From Jaapia argillacea MUCL 33604 (Eukaryota; Basidiomycota; Agaricomycetes; Jaapiales; Jaapiaceae): a stretch of 22,793 nucleotides of DNA. The position numbers were made by a program, and so were the translations under genes. The notes beneath the pieces are model-generated. The model was given only the letters and a program-made list of their open reading frames with translations, was not told the origin of the DNA and did not search any database. Below are positions 19,805-22,793 of this stretch, in pieces (the stretch's first letter is position 1; the number at the start of each line of letters is the position of its first letter). The stretch lies in NCBI GenBank assembly GCA_000697665.1, contig KL197740.1, positions 234,821 through 257,613 on the forward strand. The letters are read 5' to 3'.

Positions 19805-22146
19805 CCATTCCACAATGGCACCAGCAAGTTGCCATTTATTTCCAGCTCAGCGAAGTCCATTGTCAAGATGAATGTGCCAAGCAACAGCTTTAGGACATGT
19901 CTTGCCACTAAGTTGCTCATGCAAATTAGGTGGATTAGCGATGATGAGGAGGAGCCAGCGGTGGAGAACTTCATCTGAAGACCTTTGAGGGGTCTTTGCC
20001 TCTTGCAAGGTGGTCCCATCGCCAGCCTCAACAGCAACATCAATGCCCCGCACCTGTTGACAGTGGTTCTGAATCAAACCAGGCTCAAACACATGCATCG
20101 ATTCAACAGTGGTGAAGCAGGTGGGGTTCTAGTAGGGGAGACGATAGAGAGGAGACCAACAGATTCCAAACGACTTGAAAAGACTTTCCTAAATCCTTTG
20201 ACTGTGTGCATCTCTCCACTCTGTTGCATGGTGCAAATCATCTTGAAAGATACAGGGAGGCCAACTGGCCTTATCAAAGTTTTTGATGTCTTTGATTTCA
20301 AGTTGGCAGCAGGTGCAGAAAAAGCATGAGGTGACTGAGCCATACCCAATAACCTGGCGAGCAGCTAACATATCAGCCACAAGAGGGACCAGGGCTGCCA
20401 TGATCAGGCGCCCAAGATCATAATTTGCTGTTCTTGAGAACCAGACTCCTGGGTCCCAAAACTCCAGCAAGTTGTCAACAACCAACTGAAGGGTGTGGTT
20501 AATTTGATTGACCAATGGCTTGTTGGGACCAGGGATGACACCAACCAGATACATATTCTTGTGGTGGTATCAAAGGTGAGGAGGAAAGTTCAAGAGAGCC
20601 ATAAAGATGCCTGTGGAGGAGACGGTTTGTTTGGCCTCCTTCATATGGAAAGGATTGAAGCCATCAATGGCAAGGCTGAACGCATATCTGCCCTTGACAT
20701 CTGGACCAGGAAAGAAGCACTTTCCATCAACACCCAATATACTGTGAGCTGCCACACTATCCCAAAAGTCATATACTGATTCACCAGTATTGTTTCTGTG
20801 GGGATAGGAGGAATCCAATATATCCTCTACACCTGTCCATGAAAGCAGACGCCCCATCCAATCTTTCATCCCTTAGTGAAGATACTTCTGTCGTGGCACT
20901 TTCAAAACCCTCCCACCCAGCTGATGATTTCTCCAAAAGGGAACACCACATGATTGACAAGAGGGAGTGGGCTGATGAGAACAAATGGCTGGCATTGACT
21001 TGGTGTCGGAGGAATACGGGTACAGGCAGTAGCAGGCAGGGCAAGATAGATAGGTGTGTGTGATGGGGTCAAGGTGGAATTGGGAAAACACTGTGCATGA
21101 ATCCTGGGAAATTGATGCTTTCAGCTCCCTCAAGTCCTGAGAACCGTTAAATATGGAACGCATGCCTCCCAACAATGTTCTGGCAGCACCGCATGATACT
21201 TGGTATATGGTGGACATAGTCAGGACAGTGATGTATGTGGCGGTCAGCAATGGGTGTTTCAAGGTTGTTGGTGAGAAGTAGTATTCTGAACCAATCACAT
21301 CAGAATTGATCTAATACAAGATACCAAGAGAATCACACCTGTATTAACCCAAATTTGACTGTCAACAGTGCCTCGTTGACAAGCCCACTCATTTTCCTTG
21401 TGAAGATCAATCGTCACCAACTCTTTGCATATTCGGTTCTCCAGTTTCACTGTGGAGGCATCCTGATGTAGTGTCTCAACCATGTGCAACAGCTCACACA
21501 GTCAATACTTGTTCTGTAGGAAGGATGCATTGATGGAAGATTTGGCTTTCAGTGAGTAACAGCTGGAGTTTGGCTGTCAAAGCTCCTCAATTGATGGTCG
21601 ACAATATGGGCCATGATGAGATGGATTGTTGACAAAGACCAGATTGTGAGGGGGCATAATGTAGAGAGAATGATGGATAACCTCCTGTTGGATGGAGTAG
21701 ATGTGGTCCATCTGAGCATGGCTGTTACTGATAGTCTCAGATTCTACATCTGACACAACCACCAAGTTGGGGAAAGGGAGGGTAAGTCGGCAAGAACCTC
21801 ACACACAGTCAGCAACTGGTGAATAAAGGTTGCATATATTAGAGTATAGCACCTGGGAAGCCAGCTGGTCTTCAACCTGAATGACAGTTGTGGACAATCG
21901 GTCATCCTCCTGATGTCATCTCCACAGTGTTTTTGAAATCAGGTAGCCTTCTCCCTCGTATCGCTTCAAGCTGGTGTTGTAGGTCAAGCAGTGCGACTGA
22001 CACTTGCATAGACTTTTCTTGGGATCTACTGGGGACAGGAACATGACAGGATGAGTGTTGTGAACACTTGGATGAGTCTTAGACTTGGAACAACATCTGT
22101 CATCCAAAAGTTGATAATGATCAACACTTTTGAAGACAACTCTCAA

Positions 22147-22213
22147 AGATGATCACACAGAACATTTGTAACAGATGTCTATCGGTCATGTACTACGACT
22201 ACAGAACCTAGTG
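22147..22213 (-). repeat. Candidate CACTA end of the Tnp2 element
   Basis: On the minus strand the sequence CACTAGGTTCTGTAGTCGTA begins at 22213, just where similarity to the peptide transporter stops and 170 nt upstream of the likely Tnp2 start. CACTA is the diagnostic tip of this transposon class. The partner end to the left was not found, so the element is probably truncated there. Confidence 0.4.
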
Positions 22214-22793
22214 ATCGAATCTTGGTAGTATCACCAAACGCATGTTCTTCAGCACTTGGGTGAAGGCATATTCGAGACCAGTAATGGATGCAAAGATTTC
22301 AGAGAACATGATCAAGACATATCTGTGGGATGCTAGCCATCACAATGGGGCTTAAGAAGCAATAACAAAATGACTTACGATTTAGTTTGGATCCAAATGT
22401 TGAGGGGCAATGTGAGAGCATTACCAGCCGTGGCTTTGCAAGTCGAAGCTTGGTATCTGCAAGGGTTGGTTTTGTAGACATAATGTTGGACAACAGCGGC
22501 CCATATCATGCATGCAGCACTGGTATAGAATCTGGCAGTGATCCTCTTGATAGGTGTGAAGTTGATACCAACGTGGCGGAGAGTGGGGTAGAGGAACAAG
22601 TCGAAGATTGGGATGAAGATGATGAGCGCCAAGGGGTTGAGGTTGGACAAGACGTCATTGGGAAGTCTGTGAGTGGCCATAGTGGCAGCCTGAGATGTCA
22701 ATTTGTTGTCCGAAGTATCACTAGATCTGCGGTTACTAAGTTGATGTGGTTGTGGATTTGGTCGAGGTCGCGAGTGATGGTGAGGAAGGTTCC
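22208..22793 (-). pseudogene. PTR2/POT oligopeptide transporter, C-terminal part only, truncated
   Basis: Proton-coupled peptide transporters of the plasma membrane import di- and tripeptides. The minus strand enters from beyond 22793 and reads DNKLTSQAATMATHRLPNDV, then NPLALIIFIPIFDLFLYPTL (membrane segment), RHVGINFTPIKRI, a second membrane segment (CMIWAAVVQHYVY), NPCRYQASTC and LPLNIWIQTKS. A 56-nt intron (22323-22378, GTAAGT...CACAG) joins this to YVLIMFSEIFASITGLEYAF and TQVLKNMR, the highly conserved end-of-family block. Similarity stops at 22235 and the frame ends at TAG 22208-22210, inside the CACTA tip. The last membrane helices and C-terminus are missing. Several glycines of the family read arginine, so the fragment is probably already decaying. 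The N-terminal part lies outside the window. Confidence 0.8.
22323..22378 (-). other. 56-nt intron in the PTR2 fragment
   Basis: GTAAGT at 22378-22373 and CCCACAG ending at 22323 on the minus strand. Removal joins IQTKS to YVLIMFSE in phase, as in the family. Confidence 0.75.

Larger units (their letters stand above)
18032..22044 (-). pseudogene. Tnp2-family (CACTA-type) transposase, decayed
   Basis: Long minus-strand gene; likely start ATG at 22044 (MFLSPVDPKKSLCKCQSHCL). In order: a Cys-rich N-terminus; helical part (VKLENRICKELVTIDLHKEN) to 21295; a short intron; QFHLDPITHTYLSCPACYCL with a Cys cluster; the Tnp2 core (MKDWMGRLLS, KGRYAFSLAIDGFNPFHMKE, MYLVGVIPGPNKPL, LVADMLAARQVIGYGS), ESMHVFEPGLIQNHCQQVRG; a SAP-like stretch (LCHDLGLSILGTKAEM); HVDDFLGLFGPVQSHSTPFF; and a C-terminal HGVQYAIASSSP, YGFAGGFLCYP part. 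Premature stops: TGA at 21916, 21799, 21577, 21502, 20570, 19847, 18632, 18332, 18311; TAA 20873; TAG 20189 and 20129. A frameshift lies near 19680. The final TGA at 18032 may be natural. Confidence 0.85.

Noticed and set aside
13314-22044. TGA read as a sense codon (code change or selenocysteine)
   Set aside because: The many in-frame TGAs sit at arginine positions, coexist with TAA/TAG stops and frameshifts, and are confined to mobile elements. CpG-to-TpG mutation explains them more simply.

Overview
This is eukaryotic DNA, almost certainly from a filamentous basidiomycete; a mushroom-forming Agaricomycete, perhaps in the Boletales, is my inference from the style of the transposon proteins. 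The genes carry 49-59 nt introns with GTRNGY donors and YAG acceptors. The mobile elements are of kinds common in such genomes: Ty3/gypsy elements with and without a chromodomain, a pogo-like DDE element with TA target duplication, and a Tnp2 (CACTA-type) transposase. No rRNA, tRNA or CRISPR was seen. Nearly everything recognisable lies on the minus strand. || Layout, left to right. 1-780: a 79-bp tandem repeat whose units each carry intron-like splice signals, leading into exon-like sequence of an unrecognised gene. 780-2700: nothing recognisable. 2700-4430: one unrecognised minus-strand ORF, a charged coding remnant and two possible LTRs. 4470-6939: the 3' half of a gypsy-type element (integrase plus an unrecognised downstream ORF), without reverse transcriptase or RNase H. 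7166-9970: a broken gag-like gene. 9972-10533: a well-bounded LTR with TATA box and GATA-motif cluster. 10761-17880: a second, chromodomain-type gypsy pol gene (RT, RNase H, integrase, chromodomain), split between RT and RNase H by a complete 3868-bp pogo-like DNA transposon at 13142-17009. 18032-22213: a Tnp2 transposase gene whose right end starts with CACTA. 22208-22793: the C-terminal part of a PTR2/POT peptide transporter, the only recognised host gene; it breaks off where the Tnp2 element begins. || The window is a nested transposon graveyard beside a truncated host gene. The order of events can be partly read: the pogo-like element entered an already integrated chromovirus, because removing it with one TA copy rejoins the pol reading frame exactly. 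All elements are decayed, and the damage is strikingly uniform. In the Tnp2 and pogo-like genes 14 of 17 identified premature stops are TGA, most where the family context expects arginine (CGA), and other lesions are also C-to-T or G-to-A. This points to CpG-directed mutation (methylated-C deamination or a RIP-like process) acting on repeats. || The observations most worth following are the intron-bearing tandem repeat at 1-260, the exact pogo/gypsy nesting, the TGA-biased decay, the unrecognised ORF downstream of the 5.5-6.9 kb integrase, and the pol-LTR-gag order that suggests two retroelement copies sharing one LTR.
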